Notes: generated from the sequence alone by a model not told the origin. A DNA stretch of 7,213 bases from an uncultured Bacilli bacterium (GCA_934133015.1 CAKPAQ010000041.1:1-7213), one strand, 5' to 3'. Counted from the stretch's first letter, positions 1-6,851 are shown. Made by a program: numbers and translations.

Positions 1-151
1 TGTCATATGCCACTATAATCGCCCTCTTGCCATCAGTTCATGGAAAAGATACACTTTAATGTGATAAATTTCGGCAATCCTCTTGTAAAGTCTCGTGCCT
101 TCATGCTATAACGTGTGTACACACTCTTAGGGTACGGTTTCTTTCTGGTAG
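1..151. other. compositionally foreign segment at left edge
   Basis: About 61 of the first 150 bases are G or C (41% by hand count), against about 26 of 150 (17%) in 161-310. I find no recognisable gene. The longest readings are short frames on the minus strand, one of about 30 codons ending near base 14 and one of about 37 codons ending near base 40. Neither matches a family I can name, and neither has a convincing start. A perfect 12-bp palindrome lies at 113-124. An in-frame stop at 149-151 closes the deacetylase frame that begins at the border. The segment could be the end of a mobile element or a chimeric contig end; sequence alone does not decide. Confidence 0.6.
113..124. repeat. 12-bp perfect palindrome GTGTGTACACAC
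   Basis: The bases GTGTGTACACAC equal their own reverse complement. The site lies inside the higher-GC left segment, about 30 bases before the composition break. It could be an operator or a recombination-related site of a foreign element, or chance. No second copy is seen in the window. Confidence 0.4.
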
Positions 152-1549
152 TCAGTAGATAACAAATATAAAAAAATAGGTATTGTTTCAAAAAATACTA
201 TACTTAATTTAGATAAACCACATATTAAAAATACTAGTGATATTTATTTTAAAATAGCTGATAGCTCTTATTATATAGATTATTTAGATATTTCTAAGAG
301 TAGTAATAAAAATATAGATACAAGTTATGATAATTACATAGCTACTAAGAAAATTACTACTAATCCTACAATATTATATCAAGATAATAAAGTTATCTTT
401 AATATTGGAGAAGAACATAGCTTTGATGTTTTAAAAGTAGATAATGAACTTTATTATGTTAAATATTTAGATAATATTTATACTATTAAAAATAATTATA
501 GTATTAAAGAAAAAGATTCTAATGATACTTTAAAAGAAATTAGTATTCTTAATTTAAATGATGATGTTACTAATAGTAAATTAATAGAAGTTTTGAATTT
601 ACTAAAAAACAATAACTATAATACTATTAATATAAATGATTTTAAATTATGGGTAACTGGTAAGGTATCTTTACCTAGTAATGTAGTATTACTTATTACT
701 TCGAATAAAGACTTATCTGATACTAATTTTATAATTAATAATAATTTAGATGATTTATCATTTATAACAGGAGATAGTAAAGTTAAAGTAGGAGATACTA
801 CTTACTATAAATATGAAATTTATAATACAACTGATATTAATCGTATTAGTGATATGCTTAAAGGAATAAAAGAAGTTAAAATAGAAAATCAAAAGGTAGC
901 AGTTCTTAATTATCATTTCTTTTATGATAGTGATACAGAAGTATGTGATGAGATAATTTGTATATCTAATAATAATTTTAGAAGTCAACTTGACTATTTG
1001 AAAAAAAATAATTTTAAAACTTTAACGATGGCAGAATTTAATGATTTTATGGATGGAAAGATAACTATTCCTGAAAAATCAGTTTTAATTACAATAGATG
1101 ATGGGGCTGCAGGTACTTTTAATCATTTACCTAGTATCTTAGATGAATATCAAATGCACGCTACTTTGTTTTTAATTACAGGTTGGTGGGATGTTCAAAG
1201 ATATAAATCATCATCTTATTTAGAAATACAATCTCATGGAGATGAACTTCATCATAGTAATTACTGTGATAAATTTGGATGTGGTTATAAATCATTGAAA
1301 TTAAGTCAAGATGAACTTAAAGAAGATTTACTAAAATCAATTTCTAAAATTGGAACTAATTTGGCATTCTGTTATCCTTTTTATCAGACTAATACAAATT
1401 TAGTTAATGCAGTAAAGGATAGTGGCTTTAAATTAGCCTTTGTAGGAGGAAATAAAAAAGCTAGTAGAAATAGTAATAAGTACTATATTCCTAGATATAT
1501 AATTTATAAAAATACAAGTTTAGATAGCTTTATTAAAATGGTTAATTAG
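152..1549 (+). CDS. 5'-truncated secreted polysaccharide deacetylase (NodB/CE4)
   Basis: The frame is open from just after a TAG at 149-151, but no ATG or GTG occurs in it near the left end. The first possible start is an internal TTG at 593 with no good ribosome binding site, so a caller would trim the gene there. Numbering from 152 gives 465 codons. Residues 1-128 look like two small SH3-like beta modules. Residues 129-247 are a degenerate copy of the NodB fold. Residues 248-465 are the catalytic domain, with ITIDDG (Asp316, Asp317), a SHGDELHH metal motif (His362, His367) and an FCYPFY strand. Such enzymes remove N-acetyl groups from cell-wall or capsular sugars outside the membrane. The expected N-terminal signal anchor is missing, so this copy is probably broken unless the join is an assembly error. 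The ATPase gene follows after 10 bases. Confidence 0.8.
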   Translation, partial: SVDNKYKKIGIVSKNTILNLDKPHIKNTSDIYFKIADSSYYIDYLDISKSSNKNIDTSYDNYIATKKITTNPTILYQDNKVIFNIGEEHSFDVLKVDNELYYVKYLDNIYTIKNNYSIKEKDSNDTLKEISILNLNDDVTNSKLIEVLNLLKNNNYNTININDFKLWVTGKVSLPSNVVLLITSNKDLSDTNFIINNNLDDLSFITGDSKVKVGDTTYYKYEIYNTTDINRISDMLKGIKEVKIENQKVAVLNYHFFYDSDTEVCDEIICISNNNFRSQLDYLKKNNFKTLTMAEFNDFMDGKITIPEKSVLITIDDGAAGTFNHLPSILDEYQMHATLFLITGWWDVQRYKSSSYLEIQSHGDELHHSNYCDKFGCGYKSLKLSQDELKEDLLKSISKIGTNLAFCYPFYQTNTNLVNAVKDSGFKLAFVGGNKKASRNSNKYYIPRYIIYKNTSLDSFIKMVN

Positions 1550-1550
1550 T

Positions 1551-1556
1551 AGGTGA
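1551..1556 (+). promoter_or_regulatory. ribosome binding site of the ATPase gene
   Basis: AGGTGA lies two bases after the deacetylase stop and only three bases before the ATG at 1560. The spacing is short, which suggests translation coupled to the upstream gene. Confidence 0.5.
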
Positions 1557-1559
1557 AGT

Positions 1560-2249
1560 ATGGAAGTAATAAGATTTAATAATGTTAGTAAAATAATTAG
1601 GGATAATGTAATTTTAAGAAATATTAATGTATTTTTATATAATAATAGAATAATTGGTTTGCTTGGTCCAAGTGGTAGTGGCAAAACAGAAATGATAAGT
1701 TTAATTATGGGACTTTCTAGTCCAACTATTGGTTCTATTACAGTAAATGAAGAAACACCTAGTGTTTGGTGTCACCAATTTGTATCTTATTTACCTCAAA
1801 AAGTTAAATTGAACTTAAATATTGATTTAAATGAATTGATAGATATTCATGCAGAAAAACATAATGATTTTGATAAAAAGATTGCCTTACATTTGTCTAA
1901 TATCCTTAAATTACAGTTGGATAAGAATATCTTAAAAATGACTAAGCTAGAAAAACAAATTGCTCAATTTATGCTTGTGATGAGTAGAAGTTGTTTGATT
2001 TATATATTAGATGAACCTTTAAGTAGTGCTGATGTTGATACTAGAAATACTATTTTAAAATTAGTACTTGATAACTATAAAAGTAATTGTACTATTATTA
2101 TTTCAACTTCTAGAATTGATGGTATAAAAGAAATTATTGATGATGCGATAGTACTAAAACAAGGAAAAATAATAATAAAGGGTAGTGTCGATAATTTAGA
2201 AAAAAGAACTAAAAAAGATTTTGTTGAAATTTATAAGAGCAGATTGTAA
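1560..2249 (+). CDS. ABC-type ATP-binding protein with degenerate motifs
   Basis: The 229-residue protein has the layout of a single ABC ATPase domain. The Walker A motif is GPSGSGKT (36-43), the Q-loop is Gln80 in YLPQK, and Walker B is YILDEP (Asp151, Glu152) followed by a D-loop-like SSAD. Two hallmarks are altered. The signature LSGGQ region reads MTKLEKQ (127-133), and the switch histidine after the last core strand is replaced by serine (STS, Ser184). Members of this family power export by pairing with a membrane permease. None is encoded downstream, and upstream lies the deacetylase. It could partner a distant permease or have a regulatory role. It is probably cotranscribed with the deacetylase and ends in a terminator that overlaps its last codons. 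I am sure of the superfamily but not of the substrate. Confidence 0.85.
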   Translation: MEVIRFNNVSKIIRDNVILRNINVFLYNNRIIGLLGPSGSGKTEMISLIMGLSSPTIGSITVNEETPSVWCHQFVSYLPQKVKLNLNIDLNELIDIHAEKHNDFDKKIALHLSNILKLQLDKNILKMTKLEKQIAQFMLVMSRSCLIYILDEPLSSADVDTRNTILKLVLDNYKSNCTIIISTSRIDGIKEIIDDAIVLKQGKIIIKGSVDNLEKRTKKDFVEIYKSRL

Positions 2250-2262
2250 TGCTCTTTTTTTT
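2235..2262 (+). terminator. intrinsic terminator after the ATPase gene
   Basis: AAGAGCA pairs with TGCTCTT to form a 7-bp stem with an 8-base loop, followed directly by TTTTTT. The left arm and loop include the last codons and the TAA of the ATPase gene, so coding sequence and terminator overlap. It separates the deacetylase/ATPase unit from the kinase operon. Confidence 0.8.
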
Positions 2263-2270
2263 AATTTTAC

Positions 2271-2299
2271 TTGAATTTTTATAATCTTTGTGGTATAAT
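2271..2299 (+). promoter_or_regulatory. sigma-A-type promoter of the tyrosine kinase operon
   Basis: The -35 box is TTGAAT (2271-2276), followed by 17 bases and a perfect TATAAT -10 (2294-2299). A TG pair one base before the -10 makes it an extended -10 promoter. Transcription should start near 2306, giving a leader of roughly 20 bases. It lies just after the upstream terminator. Confidence 0.8.
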
Positions 2300-2313
2300 A
2301 GCGCTCATATAAA

Positions 2314-2323
2314 AGAGGGGTGG
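2314..2323 (+). promoter_or_regulatory. ribosome binding site of the cpsC-like gene
   Basis: The G-rich stretch AGAGGGGTGG ends four bases before the ATG at 2328. It supports that start over later ones. Confidence 0.65.
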
Positions 2324-2327
2324 AAGT

Positions 2328-3008
2328 ATGGAAGAATTTAATGTAGTTGAATTTTTAAAATACTATATGGGCAAATTTATTTTTGTCATATTATTTATTG
2401 TTATGGGCGTAGTTGGTAGTTATGTATATACTTATTATATCCAAGTGCCAATTTATCGTTCACAAACTAGTTTAGTTCTTACTAAAACAAATGGTAGTAC
2501 AACTATTACTCAAAATGATATCAATTTAAATAAAAACTTAGTTTCTACTTATCGTGAAATTATTCAAAGTAGGCGTATTCTTGACAAAGTTATTAAGAAC
2601 TTAGATTTAGATGTTGACTATAAAGAATTAGCTCGAAATGTATCAGTTGATAGTGTTAATGATACAGAACTTATTGTTATATCTGTTTATAATAAAGATA
2701 ATAAATTAGCTAAAAAGATAGCTGATGAGATAGCTAATGTATTTAAAACAGAAATAACCACAATATATAATATTGAAAATGTTAGTATTATAGATAAAGC
2801 TTTAGTAAGTAATACTTCATACAACGTAAATGTTGTTAAACAATTTATTCTTGGTGCCGGTATAGGATTTGTTTTAAGTAGTTTAATCCTTTTAATTAGA
2901 TTTTATTTAGACGATACAGTTAAAAATGAAGAAGATATCGAAAAGAAACTTGGTCTTTCAGTTCTTGGTAGAGTACCAAAATATAAGAATAAAAAGGGTG
3001 ATAAATAA
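2328..3008 (+). CDS. cpsC: Wzz/CpsC/TkmA-like membrane adaptor of tyrosine kinase
   Basis: The 226-residue protein has the polysaccharide co-polymerase architecture. A short cytoplasmic start is followed by membrane segment 1 (about 17-38), an extracellular part (about 39-172), membrane segment 2 (about 173-194) and a cytoplasmic tail. The tail contains DDTVKNEEDIEKKLGL and VLGRVPK, typical of CpsC/TkmA proteins that bind and activate a separate tyrosine kinase. In Firmicutes this protein and the kinase correspond to the two halves of Wzc. The proline-rich stretch usually found just before segment 2 is absent here (156-168 contains no proline). Its stop overlaps the kinase start by one base (TAATG), so the two are translationally coupled. 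It equals ywqC/tkmA by position. Confidence in the family is high; the exact polymer controlled is unknown. Confidence 0.88.
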   Translation: MEEFNVVEFLKYYMGKFIFVILFIVMGVVGSYVYTYYIQVPIYRSQTSLVLTKTNGSTTITQNDINLNKNLVSTYREIIQSRRILDKVIKNLDLDVDYKELARNVSVDSVNDTELIVISVYNKDNKLAKKIADEIANVFKTEITTIYNIENVSIIDKALVSNTSYNVNVVKQFILGAGIGFVLSSLILLIRFYLDDTVKNEEDIEKKLGLSVLGRVPKYKNKKGDK

Positions 3009-3676
3009 TGAAGAATGAACTTATTATAAATAGTGATCCTAAATCAGCAATGAGTGAAGCTATTCGTACACTTAGAACAAATTTACAATTTTCATCAATT
3101 GATAAGAAAATAAAAACAATACTTGTAACTAGTAGTATACCTGGTGAAGGTAAGAGCTTTATTACTGCTAACTTAGCAGTAGCTTTTGCTAATAGTGGTA
3201 GTAGAGTATTATTAGTTGATTGTGATATTCGTAAAGGAAGACAACATAGAATATTTTCTTCACATAATAAAAAGGGTTTATCTAATTTATTATTAGAAGA
3301 TATTAAAACAACATATCAAGATTATATTGAAGAAACAGTAATAAAAAACTTATCTATAATGTATAAAGGTATGACTCCACCAAATCCTAGTGAGTTATTA
3401 AACTCTGATAAAAATAAACAATTAGTTTCATTATTAGCAGAAAATTATGATGTAGTTATTTTTGATGGGGCACCTATTGCCAATCTTCCAGACTCATTAA
3501 TTATGAGTACTTTAGTAGATGGTGTCATTATTGTAACAGCATGTAAAGAAACACCTTTATCGTTATTAGAAGATACTAAAAAGAACTTACTTAATGTAAA
3601 TGCTAATATTTTAGGAGTAGTTTTAAATAGAGCTAGTACCAAAAAGAATAAATATTATGGTAATTATTATGAATAA
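3008..3676 (+). CDS. cpsD: CpsD/PtkA-like tyrosine-protein kinase
   Basis: The 222-residue protein belongs to the bacterial tyrosine kinase (BY-kinase) family, P-loop ATPases that autophosphorylate and control capsule or exopolysaccharide assembly and other targets. Near the start, SEAIRTLRTNLQF (16-28) is the usual family helix. Walker A is SSIPGEGKS (42-50), the Walker A' motif is LLVDCDIRKG (68-77), and Walker B is VVIFDGAP (149-156). The substrate tail is NKYYGNYYE, with Tyr216, Tyr217, Tyr220 and Tyr221. It starts at the TAATG overlap with the adaptor gene, with AAGGGTGA upstream as ribosome binding site. The adaptor is needed for activation and the next gene encodes the opposing phosphatase. 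The tail is short, with four tyrosines. It is the counterpart of B. subtilis ywqD/ptkA. Confidence 0.92.
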   Translation: MKNELIINSDPKSAMSEAIRTLRTNLQFSSIDKKIKTILVTSSIPGEGKSFITANLAVAFANSGSRVLLVDCDIRKGRQHRIFSSHNKKGLSNLLLEDIKTTYQDYIEETVIKNLSIMYKGMTPPNPSELLNSDKNKQLVSLLAENYDVVIFDGAPIANLPDSLIMSTLVDGVIIVTACKETPLSLLEDTKKNLLNVNANILGVVLNRASTKKNKYYGNYYE

Positions 3677-4385
3677 AATGATAGATTTACATAATCATAT
3701 ATTGCCTATGGTAGATGATGGTAGTAGAGATATTGATGAGGCAATAGAAAGTATAAAATATTTAAAAAGTAGAGGTATAACTGATATAGTTCTTACTTCA
3801 CATTATATTGTTGATACTAGTTATTGTAAAACAGTTTCTGAAAGAGAGAAAATACTTGATGAGTTAAATAAAAAAATTGATAATGATACAAATCTTTATT
3901 TAGGAAATGAAGTTTATGCAGCTGATTATAAGACATTACTTTCACTTTTAAAAGAAAATAAAATTACAACTTTAAATAAGAGTAAATATTTACTTATTGA
4001 ATTTCCTATGAATCAAGTTCTTAATCGAGTTGACCTTTTATTATGTGAATTGAATGCTAATGGTATTATTCCAATAATTGCGCATCCTGAACGATATAGT
4101 ATTTATAAAAAACACCCTGAAAAAATTTATAAATTATTAGAATATAATTGTTTATTACAATGTAATTTAGGTAGTATTAGTGGGCAATATGGTAAACAAG
4201 CTAAAAAATGTGTAAAATGGTTATTGAAACATGATTTAGTATTTGTCTTAGCTACTGATTATCATCATATAGGAAAAAAAGATTATATAAGTAAAGCCTT
4301 TAAAAAATTAAAATGGGTTATTTCAAAAAATAAAATAGAAGAATTAACATATATAAATCCCAAGAAAGTTTTAGATAATAAGTAG
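3669..4385 (+). CDS. cpsB: CpsB/YwqE-like PHP-family tyrosine phosphatase
   Basis: This manganese-type PHP phosphoesterase removes phosphate from the tyrosines of the kinase encoded just upstream. Metal-binding motifs are intact: HNHILP with MVDDG (His8, His10, Asp16-17), SHY (His45), GNEVY (Glu81), HPERY (His139) and TDYHH (Asp197, His199). The usual TPHY of the family reads TSHY here. With the ATG at 3669 it is 238 residues, close to the family norm. Starts at 3657 and 3678 are also possible. I prefer 3669 because it gives the sequence ATGAATAA overlapping the kinase stop, with GGTAA five bases before it. The ribosome binding site is weak, so translation is probably coupled to the kinase. 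A strong hairpin terminator follows. Counterpart: ywqE/ptpZ. Confidence 0.9.
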   Translation: MNKMIDLHNHILPMVDDGSRDIDEAIESIKYLKSRGITDIVLTSHYIVDTSYCKTVSEREKILDELNKKIDNDTNLYLGNEVYAADYKTLLSLLKENKITTLNKSKYLLIEFPMNQVLNRVDLLLCELNANGIIPIIAHPERYSIYKKHPEKIYKLLEYNCLLQCNLGSISGQYGKQAKKCVKWLLKHDLVFVLATDYHHIGKKDYISKAFKKLKWVISKNKIEELTYINPKKVLDNK

Positions 4386-4392
4386 AATCATT

Positions 4393-4430
4393 AAAATAAC
4401 ACAATTTTATTCGTTGTGTTATTTTCTTTT
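4393..4430 (+). terminator. intrinsic terminator of the tyrosine kinase operon
   Basis: A perfect 12-bp stem pairs 4393-4404 (AAAATAACACAA) with 4414-4425 (TTGTGTTATTTT), with a 9-base loop. A T-rich tail (CTTTTCTTT) follows. The outer A and T tracts would let it work in both directions. It begins 7 bases after the phosphatase stop. Confidence 0.8.
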
Positions 4431-4442
4431 CTTTGGTAGTTG

Positions 4443-4451
4443 TGTTATAAT
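4443..4451 (+). promoter_or_regulatory. extended -10 promoter for rnc
   Basis: TGTTATAAT is a TG-extended, perfect TATAAT -10. At 17 bases upstream only a weak T-rich -35 (around 4423-4428) exists, inside the preceding terminator, so recognition probably rests on the extended -10. The start should be near 4458, giving a very short leader. Confidence 0.65.
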
Positions 4452-4460
4452 TAAAAAGCT

Positions 4461-4467
4461 AGAGGTG
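4461..4467 (+). promoter_or_regulatory. ribosome binding site of rnc
   Basis: AGAGGTG is followed by six bases and then the ATG at 4474, a good spacing that supports this start. Confidence 0.65.
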
Positions 4468-4473
4468 TAAATA

Positions 4474-5145
4474 ATGAAAGAATTATTTGATAGATTAAGT
4501 ATAAAACCTAATAATATTAAATTGTATGAACTTGCTTTTTCACACTCTTCTTATGTAAATGAAAAACATTTAAAATCAGATTATGAGAGATTAGAATTTT
4601 TAGGAGATGCAGTTCTTGATTTGGTTATGAGTGATTACTTATACAATAATTTTAATGAAAAAGAGGGTAGTATGACAAAGATGCGTGCTAGTTACGTATG
4701 TGAAAATGCTTGTTATACTTATGCTTTTGATTTAGGATTTAGTAATTATATAAAAGTTGGTCATGGTGAAGAATTAGAAGGTGGACGCTTTAAAAAAGTA
4801 ATCTTAGCTGATATTTTTGAAGCTTTTATGGGGGCAATTTATCTTGATTTAGGATATGATACTGTAAAAAGAGTTATTCTTGAAGTAATTACACCTTACG
4901 TAGAGGATGACAATATAGTTTTCTTTGAAGATTATAAAAGTGCTTTACAAGAATTGGTTCAAACTGATAAAAGATCATTACATTATGAACTTATAAAAGA
5001 AGAAGGACCATCTCATGCTAAAAAGTTTACTATAGAAGTTCAAATTGATAATGTTACTTATGGTATAGGTGAAGGAAATAGTAAAAAAGATGCTGAACAA
5101 GAAGCAGCAAGAGATGCTTTAAAAAAACTAGTTACTTTTAAATAA
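4474..5145 (+). CDS. rnc: ribonuclease III
   Basis: The 223-residue enzyme cleaves double-stranded RNA in rRNA precursors and regulatory duplexes, acting as a homodimer in the cytoplasm. The signature ERLEFLGDAVLDL begins at Glu38 and carries Glu41 and Asp45. The second catalytic block reads ILADIFEAFMGA, with Asp113 and Glu116, matching the four metal-binding positions of the family. The GEELEGGR stretch (98-105) precedes it. A double-stranded RNA-binding domain fills about 153-222, with the typical KKDAEQEAARDAL end. Length is standard and nothing essential is missing. It follows its own promoter and is separated from the RNase J gene by 47 bases without a terminator, so both RNases are probably on one transcript. 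In many Firmicutes rnc sits next to smc; here it does not. Confidence 0.96.
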   Translation: MKELFDRLSIKPNNIKLYELAFSHSSYVNEKHLKSDYERLEFLGDAVLDLVMSDYLYNNFNEKEGSMTKMRASYVCENACYTYAFDLGFSNYIKVGHGEELEGGRFKKVILADIFEAFMGAIYLDLGYDTVKRVILEVITPYVEDDNIVFFEDYKSALQELVQTDKRSLHYELIKEEGPSHAKKFTIEVQIDNVTYGIGEGNSKKDAEQEAARDALKKLVTFK

Positions 5146-5175
5146 ACTTACTAAAATAAAAAACAAAATAAGATG

Positions 5176-5185
5176 AAAGGAGATG
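5176..5185 (+). promoter_or_regulatory. ribosome binding site fixing a TTG start
   Basis: AAAGGAGATG is a near-perfect Shine-Dalgarno stretch. Its AGGAG core ends ten bases before the TTG at 5193. The first in-frame ATG (5247) comes after the conserved LGGLNENGKN part, so TTG is the start. Confidence 0.75.
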
Positions 5186-5192
5186 TAATATT

Positions 5193-6851
5193 TTGAGTAA
5201 GATTAAAGTGTTTAGTCTAGGTGGACTAAATGAAAATGGAAAAAATATGTATGTTGTAAATGTTGATGATAAACATATATTTGTATTTGATGCGGGTTTA
5301 AAATATGGAAATAGTAAAATGTTAGGAGTTGATTATATTGTTCCTAATATTGATTATTTAGTTCAAAATAAAGATAAAATAGAAGGAATATTTTTAACTC
5401 ATGGACATGATAGTAATATGGGTGGAATTAGTGATGTATTGTCAGTATTACCAGATGTTACTGTTTATGCAACTAAGTTTACTATGGAAATAGTTAAGAC
5501 TAACTTATTAGAGTCTGGTATTAAAAAGGCTAAATTAAAAGAAATTAGACCACATTCTAAGTTAGTATTCAAAGATAATTTGACTATTTTCCCGATAAGT
5601 ATAACTCATTCTATTCCTGATAGTGTTGCTTATGTTTTATATACTAAAGATGGGGCAATTGTTTATACAGGAGATTTTGTATTTGATTCTACAATGATGG
5701 GTCCTTATAAGACTGATATTGGTAAACTTGCTTATGTAGGTAAACAGGGAGTTTTATGTTTATTATCTGAGTCTATTTATGCTGAGAAAAAAGGACATAC
5801 TTCACCTAATAATAGAGTACATGAATTTATTAATGAAGTATTAAATAAAAATGAAGATCGTATTATTGCGACAATTTTACCTGCACATATATATCGTGTT
5901 CAAGAAATATTTAATGAAGTTATGAAGACTCATCGTAAAATAGTCGTTATGGGTAAGGGATTACAAGAACTTATTAATAAGGCTATTGAAATGAAATATT
6001 TGACAATAGATAGTGATCGTATTGGGGATTTATCTAATTTAAATGATAAAGGTGTAGTTGTTTTAATATCTGATGAAAAGGAAAAACCTTTTGCCAATTT
6101 GGAAAGAATTGTAAAAGGATTTGACAAGTATATTAAGCTAAAAGAAACTGATACTATTTTTATTACAGAACCTAGTTATGATGGTATTGAAAAAAGACTT
6201 GCGGTTATAGTAGATGATATTGCTAGAATTAATGTTAATGTGGTATGTTTGTCTAGTAAAAAGCATTTACTTCATCATGCTTCTCGTGAGGATTTAATGC
6301 TTATGATAAATTTAATGAATCCTAAGTATTATTTTCCAGTAAAAGGAGAATATCGTCATCAATATATGAATGCTGAGGTTGCAGAAGAATTGGGAATTCC
6401 TAAGGAAAACATTATATTAAAACAAAATGGGGATGTTGCTTTATTTGTTGATGGTATTTTAACTGATTCAAAAGAAAGAATACCAGTAGATGAAATCTTA
6501 GTAGATGGTAAGAATCAAGGAGATATTGGTGAACTTGTTTTAAAAGATCGTGAAATGCTTGGTGAAAATGGTATCGTTATAATAAGTGCTACTTTAGATA
6601 GAGAAACTAAAGAAATATTGGCAGGTCCTAGTATTTTGACACGTGGGTTTATCTTTGTTAAAGAAAATCAAGATATGATAGATCAAACAAGAGAAAAGTC
6701 ATTAGAAATTATTAAGGCTAATATTGATGAAAAAATAAAAAGGGTAGATTATACTAAAATAAAAAATGAAGTTAGAGAACAACTTGGTAAGTATTATTAT
6801 CAAGAAACAGAATGTAAACCTATGATTATTACGGTTATTCAAGAAGTTTAA
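5193..6851 (+). CDS. rnjB: RNase J family protein, degenerate active site (J2-like)
   Basis: The 552-residue protein has the RNase J layout: metallo-beta-lactamase core, inserted beta-CASP domain and C-terminal domain. Family landmarks are FSLGGLNENGKN, THSIPDS-like ITHSIPDS (138-144), TGDFVFD (159-165), LLSES-AE, and GEYRH at 385-389. Active RNase J carries HGHEDHIGG; here it is HGHDSNMGG (70-78), so the metal-binding Asp and His become Ser74 and Asn75. The usual HVSGH reads HLLHH (358-362), and PVHGEYR reads PVKGEYR (Lys384). The usual TG-QGEP and PIPGNE stretches of the beta-CASP region are also unrecognisable. This pattern suggests a non-catalytic or weak subunit, like RNase J2 (rnjB), which pairs with an active RNase J1 in 5' exonucleolytic mRNA decay. 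The B. subtilis rnjB locus lies near spoIIIE, which fits the next gene here. The start is TTG with a strong ribosome binding site. Confidence 0.9.
   Translation: MSKIKVFSLGGLNENGKNMYVVNVDDKHIFVFDAGLKYGNSKMLGVDYIVPNIDYLVQNKDKIEGIFLTHGHDSNMGGISDVLSVLPDVTVYATKFTMEIVKTNLLESGIKKAKLKEIRPHSKLVFKDNLTIFPISITHSIPDSVAYVLYTKDGAIVYTGDFVFDSTMMGPYKTDIGKLAYVGKQGVLCLLSESIYAEKKGHTSPNNRVHEFINEVLNKNEDRIIATILPAHIYRVQEIFNEVMKTHRKIVVMGKGLQELINKAIEMKYLTIDSDRIGDLSNLNDKGVVVLISDEKEKPFANLERIVKGFDKYIKLKETDTIFITEPSYDGIEKRLAVIVDDIARINVNVVCLSSKKHLLHHASREDLMLMINLMNPKYYFPVKGEYRHQYMNAEVAEELGIPKENIILKQNGDVALFVDGILTDSKERIPVDEILVDGKNQGDIGELVLKDREMLGENGIVIISATLDRETKEILAGPSILTRGFIFVKENQDMIDQTREKSLEIIKANIDEKIKRVDYTKIKNEVREQLGKYYYQETECKPMIITVIQEV

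Noticed and set aside
1..151. Left segment as part of a known integrative element or IS end
   Set aside because: Short minus-strand frames looked vaguely protein-like, but I could not match them to any named element, so no identity is claimed.
593..595. TTG at 593 as the true start of the deacetylase
   Set aside because: The same frame stays open for 147 codons upstream with protein-like content, including the start of the degenerate domain. No ribosome binding site precedes 593. It is only the first start-type codon in the frame.
758..988. Minus-strand open frame of 76 codons
   Set aside because: It lies inside the deacetylase, is low in complexity and rich in Ile, Phe and Tyr, and is a shadow of AT-rich coding DNA.
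3445..3642. Minus-strand open frame of 65 codons
   Set aside because: It lies wholly within the kinase gene, has no family features and no promoter.
5930..6127. Minus-strand open frame of 65 codons
   Set aside because: It is antisense to the RNase J gene, with no recognisable content or expression signals.
152..6851. Recoded TGA (Mycoplasma-like code), since no gene here ends in TGA
   Set aside because: The Trp codons I checked are TGG, and the genes have normal family lengths under the standard bacterial code. Absence of TGA stops in seven genes is weak evidence.
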